Assembly (NCBI RefSeq): GCF_000423605.1
Contig: NZ_AUIH01000004.1
Coordinates: 155,497-219,496 of the forward strand
Source: Saccharospirillum impatiens DSM 12546
Lineage (GTDB): Bacteria > Pseudomonadota > Gammaproteobacteria > Pseudomonadales > Natronospirillaceae
Length of the DNA stretch: 64,000 bases
Direction: 5' to 3'
Below, piece after piece: positions 42,304-51,315 of this stretch. The notes under the pieces are model-generated. The model worked only from the letters and a program-made list of their open reading frames with translations. It did no database searches and had not been told where the DNA came from. How positions within the stretch are numbered: position 1 is the first letter of the stretch; every line of letters begins with the position of its first letter. Both the position numbers and the translations under genes were made by a program.

Positions 42304-42463
42304 GCCTACTCCTTACCACCACTACGGGTATTTATTGTGGATTCCCCTGCCCGGCCATATCGGCTCAGGCAGCGGTACCATGAATCCATGAACGACGCCG
42401 AACATATCCGGCAGCCAATCAAACGGCGTGTAGATATAACAGACCTGACAGTACTTTTACACT

Positions 42464-42832
42464 TTAACCCGCTTCCCGGGGTGCCTCATCGGCCTGTTTC
42501 ATACTGCGCAACCGCAATACGATGCCCAGAATCACGATAGCCAGCGTACCCACAACCATCGCTTGCAGCATGGGCATCACAATAGCCAGACTGGCCTGCA
42601 TACCGACATCCATAAAGTCAAAAGCTGCCACAATAATCGCCGGCGCATAATAGGGCTCCGGTTCCGTGCCTTGCCAGGGGGTGAGCACCACGCAGAGGTA
42701 TATCCAGGTAATCCACCAGCGCAGCGGTCGCCATGGCAGAAACCGCCCTATTCGCCACACCACCAGCCAAAAACCAATCACACCCAGGCCGTAAGCCACG
42801 GCTGCAGTCCAGTAAACGTCTTGATAAATCAT
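42464..42832 (-). CDS. Small integral membrane protein, function unknown
   Basis: The 122-residue protein has three predicted membrane helices (about 7-29, 36-53, 82-108) and a short cytoplasmic tail ending in charged residues. It has no recognisable motif. It lies 160 bp upstream of the three-helix gene and 64 bp from ycgN, all on the minus strand. Its operon membership is unclear. Confidence 0.6.
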   Translation of the reverse strand: MIYQDVYWTAAVAYGLGVIGFWLVVWRIGRFLPWRPLRWWITWIYLCVVLTPWQGTEPEPYYAPAIIVAAFDFMDVGMQASLAIVMPMLQAMVVGTLAIVILGIVLRLRSMKQADEAPREAG

Positions 42833-42896
42833 GAGTCAGTTAACTTCCACACATTGCATTTATAGAACCCGTCAATAGCGCTAATAAGCTCTGAAC

Positions 42897-43337
42897 CTAC
42901 ACGTTATCAATGATGTAATCTTCCCAGTCTTCTTCTGGTACTTCATTGTCGCGCACCGGCGCCAGATGCAGCACAGAGGCATCGACCGCATGAATCCGCT
43001 GGCTGTCCTGGGCCATCAGAGGGTGCCACTCCGGCAGATCTTCCCCTTCGGCGATCAGCCGGTAAGCACAGGTGCTTGGCAGCCAGAAAAACTGGTCTAC
43101 ATCCTCCGGTTTCAACCAAACGCAGTTGGGCACTTTCTGTTGCCGCTCCTGATAAACCGTACAGCGGCAATTGTCTGACAGATACTGGCATACGACACGG
43201 GTGTAGAACACCTCCCCGCTGTCTTCATCCTCCAGCTTTTGCAGGCAACATTTGGCGCATCCGTCGCAGAGTGACTCCCACTCCTGCGTGGACATTTGAG
43301 CCAGCGTCTTTCGCTTCCAGAAGGGTTGGGCAGCCAT
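42897..43337 (-). CDS. ycgN: YcgN family cysteine-cluster protein (UPF0260)
   Basis: The 146-residue protein has the characteristic SLCDGCAKCCLQKLEDEDSG motif and further cysteines (VVCQYL, NCRCTVY, NCVWL, STCAYRLIAEG) that could bind a metal or Fe-S cluster. The pattern FWKRKTLAQMSTQEWESLC and CAYRLIAEGEDLPEWHPL is diagnostic of YcgN. Function is unknown. Its start abuts the stop of ycgL (1-bp overlap). Confidence 0.92.
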   Translation of the reverse strand: MAAQPFWKRKTLAQMSTQEWESLCDGCAKCCLQKLEDEDSGEVFYTRVVCQYLSDNCRCTVYQERQQKVPNCVWLKPEDVDQFFWLPSTCAYRLIAEGEDLPEWHPLMAQDSQRIHAVDASVLHLAPVRDNEVPEEDWEDYIIDNV

Positions 43338-43660
43338 CAGAGGGGGTACACCGGTGTGGTTGGTTCACGGTACAGATCGAGCATGCCTTCTTCCCGGGGT
43401 GGCGGCATCTGCAGGTAATAGCCCTGCTCAACAATGCCGGACATGACCTTAATTACATTCACCCTGGCCAGCGCCCGGGTGGGCGTTAACAGTAAGTCCA
43501 TTACCGGTATGGGCGTGCCGAAGCGCTCGCGAAGCGGCTCGGGCACCCGGGCAAGGCCCTCGTGGCGCGATACATAGAGGTACATATCCTGGCGAGCCGA
43601 AGACCGGTAAATACTGGCCAAAACCCGTTCAGTCGTTGGCTTCACGATGGTGCTCCTCAA
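43337..43660 (-). CDS. ycgL: YcgL domain protein
   Basis: The 107-residue protein has the YcgL core: SIYRSSARQDMYLYVS, the RVP and FGTP segments, and VEQGYYLQMPPP. Function is unknown. The listed ATG overlaps rnd by 32 bp; a GTG at 43645 or a TTG at 43621 would reduce the overlap and fits the family start (which normally begins just before the SIYRS segment). The true N-terminus is therefore uncertain. Confidence 0.85.
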   Translation of the reverse strand: MRSTIVKPTTERVLASIYRSSARQDMYLYVSRHEGLARVPEPLRERFGTPIPVMDLLLTPTRALARVNVIKVMSGIVEQGYYLQMPPPREEGMLDLYREPTTPVYPL

Positions 43661-44774
43661 GCAGGCGGGTCAACGGATCCACCAGCAATGGCTTGCGCCA
43701 GCCGGTCATCACGTCGGGCCACTCATAGTCGCCGGTGTAACAACCGCTGCGCACCAGTTGCTCCAGTGGTTTACGCCGGGCCAGCACCTCAGCCGGTATC
43801 GACGTCTCCTGCGCCAGGCCGGCAATCAGATCCTTAACCGACTTGTACAGGGCGGCCTGATCGGCGGGCAAGGGCCCGGCCAGGCGTTCGGGCCAGTATT
43901 CCCGGCTTGCATCATTGCAGCGCCGCACAATATCTACCACCGGGTCAGCGTAGAGCCGAACCTTGCGCGGATGCAGCCCTTTCAAACCCGACACGGCGCT
44001 GCGCTGGGTGGGCATTGCCTGTGCAATCTGAATCACCTCGGCATCCGACAAAATGCGCGAGCGGTTCACATCCTGCTCCCGGGCCTGCTGCTCGCGCCAT
44101 TGCGATAACTGCTGCAAGCAATACAGCCGGGCCCCTTTCAGCTTCCAGGCGCCGCGCAGTTTCAGGTAATACTGTTCCGGGGTCGGCGGGAAACTGTCGA
44201 GCGCCGCACGCTGGCTGTCTTCCAACACCCAGTCGAACCGGTTCTGTTCCTGCAACCGGAGCGCAAAGCGCTGATACAGTTTCTCCAGCCAGTAAACGTC
44301 GGCGGCTGCGTATTGGCATTGCTCTTCAGCCAGCGGGCGAAGCAGCCAGTTGGACCGGGTCGCATCCTTGGGCAAGACCTCCCCCAGTTCCGCTTCAACG
44401 GCTCTGGCAAAGCCCATTTGCAGGTCATTCCCCAGCAGTGCTGCCGCGATCTGAGTATCAAATACCGGCGCTACCCGGGCACCGGTGCCGTTAAACAATA
44501 CTTCAGCGTCTTCAGACAGCGAATGAAACAGCTTGATAATCGCCGGGTTTTCCAACACGGCGGCAAACCCCTGCCAATCATCAATGCCCAGCGGGTCAAT
44601 CAGCCAGACCTCGCCGTCGAGCCCGACCTGAATCAGCCCCAGTTTGGCGAAAAAAGTTTCGGTGCGGACAAACTCGGTATCCAGAGCCAGTACCGGCGCC
44701 CCCTCCCAGCGCTGACAAGCCTGGCGCAGTGCGTCGTTGTCGCCCACCCATTGGTAGTGTTCAATCATGTTCAA
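43629..44774 (-). CDS. rnd: Ribonuclease D
   Basis: RNase D trims 3' ends of tRNA and other small RNAs. The 381-residue protein has the DEDD exonuclease residues in LALDTEFVRTETF, FHSLSEDAEVL and the YAAADVYWL segment, followed by HRDC domains. It overlaps recR by 14 bp. A second ATG two codons downstream is a possible alternative start. Confidence 0.95.
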   Translation of the reverse strand: MNMIEHYQWVGDNDALRQACQRWEGAPVLALDTEFVRTETFFAKLGLIQVGLDGEVWLIDPLGIDDWQGFAAVLENPAIIKLFHSLSEDAEVLFNGTGARVAPVFDTQIAAALLGNDLQMGFARAVEAELGEVLPKDATRSNWLLRPLAEEQCQYAAADVYWLEKLYQRFALRLQEQNRFDWVLEDSQRAALDSFPPTPEQYYLKLRGAWKLKGARLYCLQQLSQWREQQAREQDVNRSRILSDAEVIQIAQAMPTQRSAVSGLKGLHPRKVRLYADPVVDIVRRCNDASREYWPERLAGPLPADQAALYKSVKDLIAGLAQETSIPAEVLARRKPLEQLVRSGCYTGDYEWPDVMTGWRKPLLVDPLTRLLEEHHREAND

Positions 44775-45372
44775 AACCCAGTGTTTTGCGATCTTGCAGG
44801 GCCTGCGAGAGGCTGTGGCTGTCGATGCGTCCGAATTCAGAGCCGACCGGAATCCCCCGCGCTATGCGCGATACCGCGACGTTCAACGGTTGAATGTGCT
44901 CGGTCAGATAGTGCGCAGTGGCTTCCCCTTCCATCGACGCATTCGTCGCCAGAATGACCTCTTCAATAGCCCCACTATTTAGCCGCTCCAACAACAAGGG
45001 AACGCCCAACTCCTCCGGCCCGATGCCATCGATGGGCGATAAATGGCCCTGCAGTACAAAGTAGTCACCCTGGTAACCACCGGACACCTCGATCGCTTCG
45101 CGGTCTTGCGGGGTTTCCACCACACACAGCCGGCTGTGGTCACGATCGTTATCCTGGCACAGGTCACAGACCGCCTGTTCCGTCAGTACCCGGCACTGGC
45201 CACAGTGCATGACCCCATCGAGGGCTCGCTGTAAGGCCTGCGACAGCATCAGCGCCCCCTCCCGGTCACGCTCGAGCAGAGCCAGCGTCATGCGCTCGGC
45301 TGACCGTGAGCCTACACCGGGCAACACTTGCAGTGCTTCCATCAATTGTTCGGTAAGCGGGCTGTACGCCAT
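44761..45372 (-). CDS. recR: Recombination mediator RecR
   Basis: RecR works with RecF and RecO to load RecA at gaps. The 203-residue protein has the helix-hairpin-helix LPGVGSRSAERM, a four-cysteine zinc finger (CGQCRVLTEQAVCDLC), and the Toprim domain (LCVVETPQD ... GHLSPIDGIGPEEL). It lies 15 bp beyond ybaB, the standard dnaX-ybaB-recR order. Confidence 0.97.
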   Translation of the reverse strand: MAYSPLTEQLMEALQVLPGVGSRSAERMTLALLERDREGALMLSQALQRALDGVMHCGQCRVLTEQAVCDLCQDNDRDHSRLCVVETPQDREAIEVSGGYQGDYFVLQGHLSPIDGIGPEELGVPLLLERLNSGAIEEVILATNASMEGEATAHYLTEHIQPLNVAVSRIARGIPVGSEFGRIDSHSLSQALQDRKTLGFEHD

Positions 45373-45387
45373 GCCAGACCTCGTCCG

Positions 45388-45714
45388 TCAGAACGGCATT
45401 TTAAAGCCGGGGGGAAGCTGCATACCGGCAGTAGCCGACGACATTCGTTCCTGGCTCAAGGCTTCCACTTTGCGCACAGCATCGTTAACCGCTGCGGCGA
45501 GCAGGTCTTCCAGCATCTCTTTGTCTTCCTGCATCACCGATTCGTCCAGCGATACTTGCTTAACATCGTGCCGGCCATTCATGGTGACTTTAACCAGGCC
45601 AGCACCCGACTCACCGGTTACCTCGGCGCGCGCCACTTCTTCCTGCATGCGCTTCATGTCTTCCTGCATCTTCTGGGCCTGTTTCATCAGGTTTCCCATG
45701 CCACCTTTCATCAT
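45388..45714 (-). CDS. ybaB: Nucleoid-associated protein YbaB/EbfC
   Basis: This is a small DNA-binding protein that coats DNA as dimers. The 108 residues contain the family motif [19 protein letters not shown], and [22 protein letters not shown]. The gene lies between dnaX and recR, as in most proteobacteria. Confidence 0.96.
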   Translation of the reverse strand: MMKGGMGNLMKQAQKMQEDMKRMQEEVARAEVTGESGAGLVKVTMNGRHDVKQVSLDESVMQEDKEMLEDLLAAAVNDAVRKVEALSQERMSSATAGMQLPPGFKMPF

Positions 45715-45835
45715 CGCTCAAGGCTCCTGTCGTAAAAGTTGTAGTCTCTAGCCAATTCAGTATGGCAGATCATCGATTGGGTTATTGGCGCTTTTGCCGG
45801 GCTATCGTCTGCCGCTCAAAACGCTCAGTGTTCAA

Positions 45836-48073
45836 TCAGGGCGTCGACGGCAATGGACTGTAGGCAGCCTTCACCGTATCGGCCTGCAAATTTCCGTCAT
45901 AGCGGGATACCAGCGACTGCACAAATGGATCCTGATGCAATGCGGCTACCGCCATGTCATAAGCCGCGTTGTGCAGCCGGTCAAACCAGGCCTGGGGAGT
46001 TTTCTCGGCGACCCCAAACTGATAATCAAGCCCGGTGACACCGGGCAAAAAATCCCCCAGCACGGCCATCAACCGTTCAATATGGGTCTCATTCATCAGT
46101 TTTCGATAGTTATCCGAGATAATCAGCTGTAAACGGCTGTTCTCGAAACCCGCCCAGGTCGAATGCGCAAAGAGTGTTTTGGTCATGCCCGACAGCCCGA
46201 GTTTATGCAAGGTCACCTGCCACCAAAACACCGGATCGGCCTGTCGGTCAGTGTCTGGCCAGCGCGCCGGGTTGGTTTCCGGGTGGATGAGCTGGTTCGG
46301 GTCATGCGCGACCGGCGAGCTGGGCTCAACAGACTGACGACTGTCGGCCACGAGCGACGCCTCGGTTTCGCTGACTGGCGCCGGGCTCTGCGGCTCAGCC
46401 GGCACCGTCTCCTCCGGTTTTGGGGTTGGCTTTTCTGCAACCGGTTCAGGCACGGCTGCTGGTTCGGCTGTTGCGGGTTGTTCGGCCAGCAAGTCGGCGA
46501 CGGCATGGGGCGCAGGCGCCCAGTCGGCGTCATCGTCGCTACCTTCCCAGGGCGCCAGCTCGTCTTCGCCACTGGCTTGATCAGGCGCGCCAGTGCCCAT
46601 GGCCTGCTCAGCAGGGCTGGCTGACTGTGCCGGTGTTGAGGCATGTGTGGCTGCTTCAGATTCTTCTGCCGGTGCCTCTGTCTCGGACAATCCGGGCCTG
46701 GTTTCAGGCTCTGCCGTCGTTGCAGCAGTCTGCTCTGGCTCCGGGGGCACTGCTTCGGTCTTGCCATTGCCATCCGCCTCTAATGGCTGTGGCTCGTTGC
46801 CGACAGCGCCCGCTTCAACGTCAGATACAACCGGCATATGGGGTTCGCTCTGGCGTTCGGGCTGAGGCGCTAACGGTGCATCCGGCTCCTCAGGCGCTTG
46901 CGGACCGGATTCCTGCTTTGGGGGCTCAACCCCCACCTCCGCGGCGACCCGGCTTTCCAGCGCGGGCAGGTCTGCAAGGCTACGAGCCGGACTTGGGCTG
47001 AACGCAAGCATCCGCAACAGCGCCATTTCAAAGCCAGCCCTTTCGCTGGGCGCCAACGCCAGGTCTTTCGCAGCCAGCGTACCGATCTGGTAAAACAGAT
47101 GGATATCTTCCGCCTGTGCCTGAGTGGCCAGCGCCGAAATGGCCTCGCGGTCTCCCTTGCTGTTGTCTAGTGCAGACGGGGCGGCTTGAGCGATGGCCAC
47201 CCGATGCAAGGTGGAGAGCAATTCATTCAGCAAGGTGCGATAGTCTGGCGCGTGCTCGGCGATGCCAGCAACCTGTTGCATCAGACTGTCGGCGTCTTTC
47301 TCGATCAGGCCTTTAACCAGATGCAACACGCGCTTGAGGTCGACCGTGCCTAGCATGGTGGCCACGTCGGTCTCGTTCAGTTCGCCCTCACCATAGGCAA
47401 TGGCCTGATCGGTCAGACTCAGGGCGTCGCGCATACTGCCGCTGGCGGCCTCTGCCAATAGCCAGAGTGCCGGCTCGTCAAAGGGCACCTGTTCCTGACC
47501 CAAAATAGAGTTCAGATAACTGACAATGCTCTCGCGAGTCATGTTTTTCAGATTGAATTGCAGGCACCGCGACAACACGGTCACCGGCAGTTTTTGCGGA
47601 TCCGTCGTGGCGAGCAGGAACTTAACGTGCGGTGGTGGCTCTTCCAGTGTTTTCAGCAAAGCATTGAAACTGCTGACCGACAGCATGTGTACTTCGTCGA
47701 TCAGGTATACCTTGTATCGGCCTCGTGTCGGCGCGTACTGGACGTTTTCAAGCAGCTCGCGAGTGTCTTCGACCCGGGTGCGCGACGCCGCATCCACTTC
47801 AATCAGATCAACAAACCGGCCTTCGGCAATTTCAGTACACGCCGAACACTGACCACAGGGCTTGGAACTGACACCCACTTCGCAGTTGAGGCTCTTGGCT
47901 AACAAACGGGCGATCGTGGTCTTGCCCACCCCGCGTGTACCGGTGAACAGATACGCGTGGTGCAACCGCTGTTGATCGAGCGAATTAACCAGCGCTTTTA
48001 AAACGTGGGCCTGCCCCACCATTTGCTCAAAGGTGGCGGGTCGCCATTTACGGGCCAATACCTGATAAGACAT
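45836..48073 (-). CDS. dnaX: DNA polymerase III subunit tau (and possibly gamma)
   Basis: DnaX forms the clamp loader ATPase and, as tau, dimerises the polymerase. The 745-residue protein has Walker A GTRGVGKTTIARLLAKSL, a four-cysteine zinc module (CGQCSACTEI), the DEVH-type IDEVHMLS box and SRC motif, then a long Pro/Glu/Ala-rich linker (about 385-620). The conserved tau C-terminal domain binding the polymerase follows. I noticed no A AAA AAG slippery site in the linker, so a gamma form by frameshift is not evident. Confidence 0.96.
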   Translation of the reverse strand: MSYQVLARKWRPATFEQMVGQAHVLKALVNSLDQQRLHHAYLFTGTRGVGKTTIARLLAKSLNCEVGVSSKPCGQCSACTEIAEGRFVDLIEVDAASRTRVEDTRELLENVQYAPTRGRYKVYLIDEVHMLSVSSFNALLKTLEEPPPHVKFLLATTDPQKLPVTVLSRCLQFNLKNMTRESIVSYLNSILGQEQVPFDEPALWLLAEAASGSMRDALSLTDQAIAYGEGELNETDVATMLGTVDLKRVLHLVKGLIEKDADSLMQQVAGIAEHAPDYRTLLNELLSTLHRVAIAQAAPSALDNSKGDREAISALATQAQAEDIHLFYQIGTLAAKDLALAPSERAGFEMALLRMLAFSPSPARSLADLPALESRVAAEVGVEPPKQESGPQAPEEPDAPLAPQPERQSEPHMPVVSDVEAGAVGNEPQPLEADGNGKTEAVPPEPEQTAATTAEPETRPGLSETEAPAEESEAATHASTPAQSASPAEQAMGTGAPDQASGEDELAPWEGSDDDADWAPAPHAVADLLAEQPATAEPAAVPEPVAEKPTPKPEETVPAEPQSPAPVSETEASLVADSRQSVEPSSPVAHDPNQLIHPETNPARWPDTDRQADPVFWWQVTLHKLGLSGMTKTLFAHSTWAGFENSRLQLIISDNYRKLMNETHIERLMAVLGDFLPGVTGLDYQFGVAEKTPQAWFDRLHNAAYDMAVAALHQDPFVQSLVSRYDGNLQADTVKAAYSPLPSTP

Positions 48074-48261
48074 GAAGGCTCATGAAACCGGAGAAACGAA
48101 ACCGTATCCTAACTTGGAACACCCAGCGCTGCCAGAATAAAAAAAGAGCTGATAAAACAAGAGGTTAGCAAGCGGCCAAGATACAGATAACCCTGAATAA
48201 CCGTGCTATCCAGGCTGTCATCAGCGCCCAGTTGCAGTTGCAGTTGCAGGAAACGGATATT
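48074..48261. repeat. Intergenic region with a CAGTTG triplet repeat
   Basis: Between dnaX and the SRP RNA, 188 bp contain a short tandem run of CAGTTG (three copies, near 48231-48249). No gene is apparent. A terminator for the SRP RNA would be expected here; a T-rich stretch read on the minus strand near 48139-48145 is a possible but weak candidate. Confidence 0.4.
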
Positions 48262-48376
<115 letters not shown>

Positions 48377-48392
48377 TAACGCAGAGCGCGGC

Positions 48393-48420
48393 ATTATGCC
48401 TGTGATTTAAAAAAACTCAA
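48393..48420 (-). promoter_or_regulatory. Likely SRP RNA promoter with GC-rich discriminator
   Basis: On the minus strand TTGAGT and CATAAT are separated by 16 bp. The following GCCGCGC is a GC-rich discriminator, a feature of stringently controlled stable RNA promoters. The -10 box lies 16 bp before the mature 5' end, suggesting a short 5' leader removed by processing. Confidence 0.6.
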
Positions 48421-48573
48421 GGGTATGGCTGAAAACGATCTAATCTCACATGAGCTACAGTATTAATTGAACGGGTCGATAACCCGACTATCAGCCGTGT
48501 CGGGCCGCCTTAAGCGCCCGGAAATTCAGTCAATGCCCCAAATCACCCAGGGTTTCCTCGTGGAGAACACACC

Positions 48574-50205
48574 GTGAAATCAGGTTCTATTCAATTTCGT
48601 CTGCTCATGAGCATCATGCTCAGCATCCTGGCCATGGCCGTAGTCGCCTTCGCGGGCATCTTCTCCATGAACCAGTCCGTTAACCGCCTGGTGGGCGTTG
48701 CCCAGGGCGTAAAACAGCTGGAGAAACAAGCCGATACCGCTCATCTGGAATTCAAGACTCAGGTACAGGAATGGAAGAATGTTCTGCTGCGGGGCCAGGA
48801 CAGCGAGCGAATGGACCGCTACTGGACAGCATTCAACGAACAATCCGACCAGGTCAGATCCCTGGTCTCAGAGCTGGCAACCGGACTTGAGCCTTACCCG
48901 GAACTGCAAGCCACCGCCACCGGGTTTCTTGCCGATCACCAAACCATGGCCACTGCCTATGCCGAAGGCCGCCAGGCATTCATCAACAGCGGCTTTGACC
49001 ACACCGCAGGTGATGCGGCGGTGTCGGGCATAGACCGGGCGCCATCGGCTGCGATGACCGACCTTGGCAACGAGTTGTCACGACTCGCTGCTGAAGCCAA
49101 TGCCGCCGCCCAAGCCAGCGCCAGCCAGACGGTCCAACTCGCCGTCGCGGTAGCGGTTGTCCTGACGCTGATCGTTCTGGCTGCCATTTTTCTTTTTGTA
49201 CGCAGTGCCATTATCCGCCCCATTCACGGCCTGACTGACGGTGTTAACCACATCCGCAATGGCCGTTATGACCAGCCCATTGCCCTGAAACGACAGGATG
49301 AACTCGGCCAACTGGGGCAGACTCTCGACTATTTGCGCCAGTTCCTGCAAAACATGGTCACTGACCTGGAGCGCAACAGCAACGCCCTGCGCGATGCCAC
49401 CGGTCGCCTCGACGTGATGTCGGGTTCGATCACCTCCGCCACAGCCCAGCAACACGACCTTAGCCAGCAAGTAGCGACCGCCATTGAACAAATGGAGGCC
49501 GCCTCACGGGAAGTGGCCGCCAATGCCGCCGATACCGCCGACTCCACTCGCCATACCGGGCAGTTGGCCGAACAAGGCAGTCAGGCCATGCACACGGCCC
49601 AAAGCACCATGGCCAAGCTGGCTAAAGACAACGAAACGACCGCAGGTTTAATCAACAGCCTGGCACAGGAGTCTGAAAACGTAGGATCAGTGCTCAGTGT
49701 CATACAGGGCATCGCCGAGCAAACCAACCTGCTGGCGCTGAACGCCGCCATTGAAGCGGCCCGCGCGGGCGACCAGGGGCGAGGTTTTGCCGTCGTGGCC
49801 GATGAAGTGCGCCAACTGGCGCAAAAAACCCAGCAATCGACGGTAGAAATCAGAGCCATTGTAGAGACCATTCAAACCGGCGCCCGCAACAGCAATCAGG
49901 CCATGGAGACGGGCCTGACCCAAACCCGGTCGACCGGCGAACACATCACCCAGGCGGAGCAACAGCTGACGGATATTCTGGCCGCCATCACCACCATTAA
50001 CGATAAAAATCAGCAAATCGCCACCGCCGCCGAAGAGCAAACCAGTGTTGCCGGCTCCCTGGCCGAGCTGATCATCCAGATCCGGAACCTGTCTGAAGAG
50101 ACCGCCACTGAGTGTCAGCAAGCGACGACACTCAGCGATACTCTGTCGACTCTGGCAAACGACTTTCAGGCCCAGTTGCAAAGCTTGCGTGCTGGCGCGC
50201 AGTGA
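48574..50205 (+). CDS. Methyl-accepting chemotaxis protein
   Basis: The 543-residue receptor has membrane helices at about 10-32 and 186-209, a helical periplasmic sensor of about 150 residues, a HAMP domain (about 210-265), and a cytoplasmic signalling domain with the conserved hairpin tip [20 protein letters not shown]. The start codon is GTG. Ligand is unknown. It is probably monocistronic, upstream of the DUF523 gene. Confidence 0.94.
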   Translation: MKSGSIQFRLLMSIMLSILAMAVVAFAGIFSMNQSVNRLVGVAQGVKQLEKQADTAHLEFKTQVQEWKNVLLRGQDSERMDRYWTAFNEQSDQVRSLVSELATGLEPYPELQATATGFLADHQTMATAYAEGRQAFINSGFDHTAGDAAVSGIDRAPSAAMTDLGNELSRLAAEANAAAQASASQTVQLAVAVAVVLTLIVLAAIFLFVRSAIIRPIHGLTDGVNHIRNGRYDQPIALKRQDELGQLGQTLDYLRQFLQNMVTDLERNSNALRDATGRLDVMSGSITSATAQQHDLSQQVATAIEQMEAASREVAANAADTADSTRHTGQLAEQGSQAMHTAQSTMAKLAKDNETTAGLINSLAQESENVGSVLSVIQGIAEQTNLLALNAAIEAARAGDQGRGFAVVADEVRQLAQKTQQSTVEIRAIVETIQTGARNSNQAMETGLTQTRSTGEHITQAEQQLTDILAAITTINDKNQQIATAAEEQTSVAGSLAELIIQIRNLSEETATECQQATTLSDTLSTLANDFQAQLQSLRAGAQ

Positions 50206-50230
50206 TCCGGGCTGGACACGGCCTGCGTAA
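50203..50230 (+). promoter_or_regulatory. Candidate ECF-sigma (RpoE/ChrR-type) promoter
   Basis: TGATCC and CGTAA are separated by 17 bp, 60 bp upstream of the DUF523 gene. The TGATCC -35 box is the hallmark of RpoE-ChrR regulated promoters in Rhodobacter and relatives. It overlaps the stop codon of the chemotaxis gene. The match is by eye. Confidence 0.35.
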
Positions 50231-50289
50231 CGACCGACCATTACGTCGATCACGCAGCCACGCAGAAGCCGATAGGATTACTGAACGCA

Positions 50290-51240
50290 ATGACACGACT
50301 CACACTGGGCGTCAGCAGTTGTTTGCTGGGCGACGAAGTCCGCTTTAACGGCGGACACAAACACCATCGCTGGCTGACCCAGACCTTTGGTCAATACGCC
50401 GATTTCGTGCCCTACTGCCCTGAGGTCGCCATCGGGATGGGCATACCGCGCAATCCGATCCGGCTGATCAGTACTGATCAGGGCACGAAAGCCGTCGACT
50501 CCGTTAATCTAACCGACGATTACACCGAACGGCTGCAGAATTACGCCGAAACCATCGTGCCCGAACTGGATGCACTCGACGGCTACGTCGTGATGCAGGG
50601 CTCACCAAGCTGCGGTATGGAGCGGGTAAAGCTTTACAACGCAAGCATGATTCCCGAGAAAATCGCCAGCGGGCTCTACACCGAAGTGCTGCAACGCCGC
50701 GCTCCGGCGCTGCCGTTTGAAGAAAGTGGCCGGTTGAGCGACCCGAATCTGGTCGAGAATTTCGTTCAACGCGTTTATGTCTATCACGACTGGCGAACCC
50801 GACAACCCTGGCGCACCGCCAAAGACCTGATTGATTTTCACGCGCGGCAAAAGTACCTGCTGATGATGCACGACTACCCAACTTACAAGCGTTTGGGGCA
50901 AATGCTCTCGAACCTGAAAGCCATTGAGGACCGGGAAGCCTTTGGGCAGACTTACCTGGTCGAACTGATGTCGGCGCTGTCGAACATTCCCAAGCGCGGC
51001 CACCGCGTTAACGTACTGCAACATGTGATGGGCTATTTCAAAAACCAGTTGTCCGAGAAGGAAAAGGCATCTCTGATACACTCGATTGACCAGTACCAGG
51101 CCAGTGAAGTGCCCTTTATCGTTCCGGTCTCCCTGCTCAAACACTACACCTTTTTGCATGGCGATCAGTTCCCCTACCTGATGAACCAAACCTTCCTGAA
51201 CCCCTACCCGGAGGCCCTCGGGTTAAGAAACCCGATTTGA
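50290..51240 (+). CDS. DUF523 / DUF1722 two-domain protein (YbgA family)
   Basis: The 316-residue protein has an N-terminal DUF523 domain with three cysteines in SSCLLG (Cys11), PYCPEVA (Cys43) and GSPSCG (Cys108), and a C-terminal DUF1722 domain (about 190-310). Some DUF523 members (TudS) bind a [4Fe-4S] cluster with three cysteines and desulfurate thiouracil; the same arrangement here suggests a cluster, but the substrate is unknown. It precedes phrB by 75 bp, a common pairing. Confidence 0.85.
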   Translation: MTRLTLGVSSCLLGDEVRFNGGHKHHRWLTQTFGQYADFVPYCPEVAIGMGIPRNPIRLISTDQGTKAVDSVNLTDDYTERLQNYAETIVPELDALDGYVVMQGSPSCGMERVKLYNASMIPEKIASGLYTEVLQRRAPALPFEESGRLSDPNLVENFVQRVYVYHDWRTRQPWRTAKDLIDFHARQKYLLMMHDYPTYKRLGQMLSNLKAIEDREAFGQTYLVELMSALSNIPKRGHRVNVLQHVMGYFKNQLSEKEKASLIHSIDQYQASEVPFIVPVSLLKHYTFLHGDQFPYLMNQTFLNPYPEALGLRNPI

Positions 51241-51263
51241 GACAACAATCTTTTTGAACCGAC

Positions 51264-51300
51264 TGATCCTGATCAGCGTATCAACGGAACGTCTAACTTT
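51264..51300 (+). promoter_or_regulatory. TGATCC box between the DUF523 gene and phrB
   Basis: A TGATCC hexamer lies 52 bp upstream of the phrB start, directly followed by TGATCAG. A CGTCTAAC segment lies 20 bp downstream of it. The -10 match and spacing are poorer than at 50203-50230. Recorded as a possible second promoter. Confidence 0.2.
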
Positions 51301-51315
51301 AGTCTAGAGTTTTTA

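Noticed and set aside
45836..48073. Programmed frameshift site in dnaX
   Set aside because: I looked in the linker for an A AAA AAG type heptamer and noticed none in frame; cannot exclude other slippery sequences.
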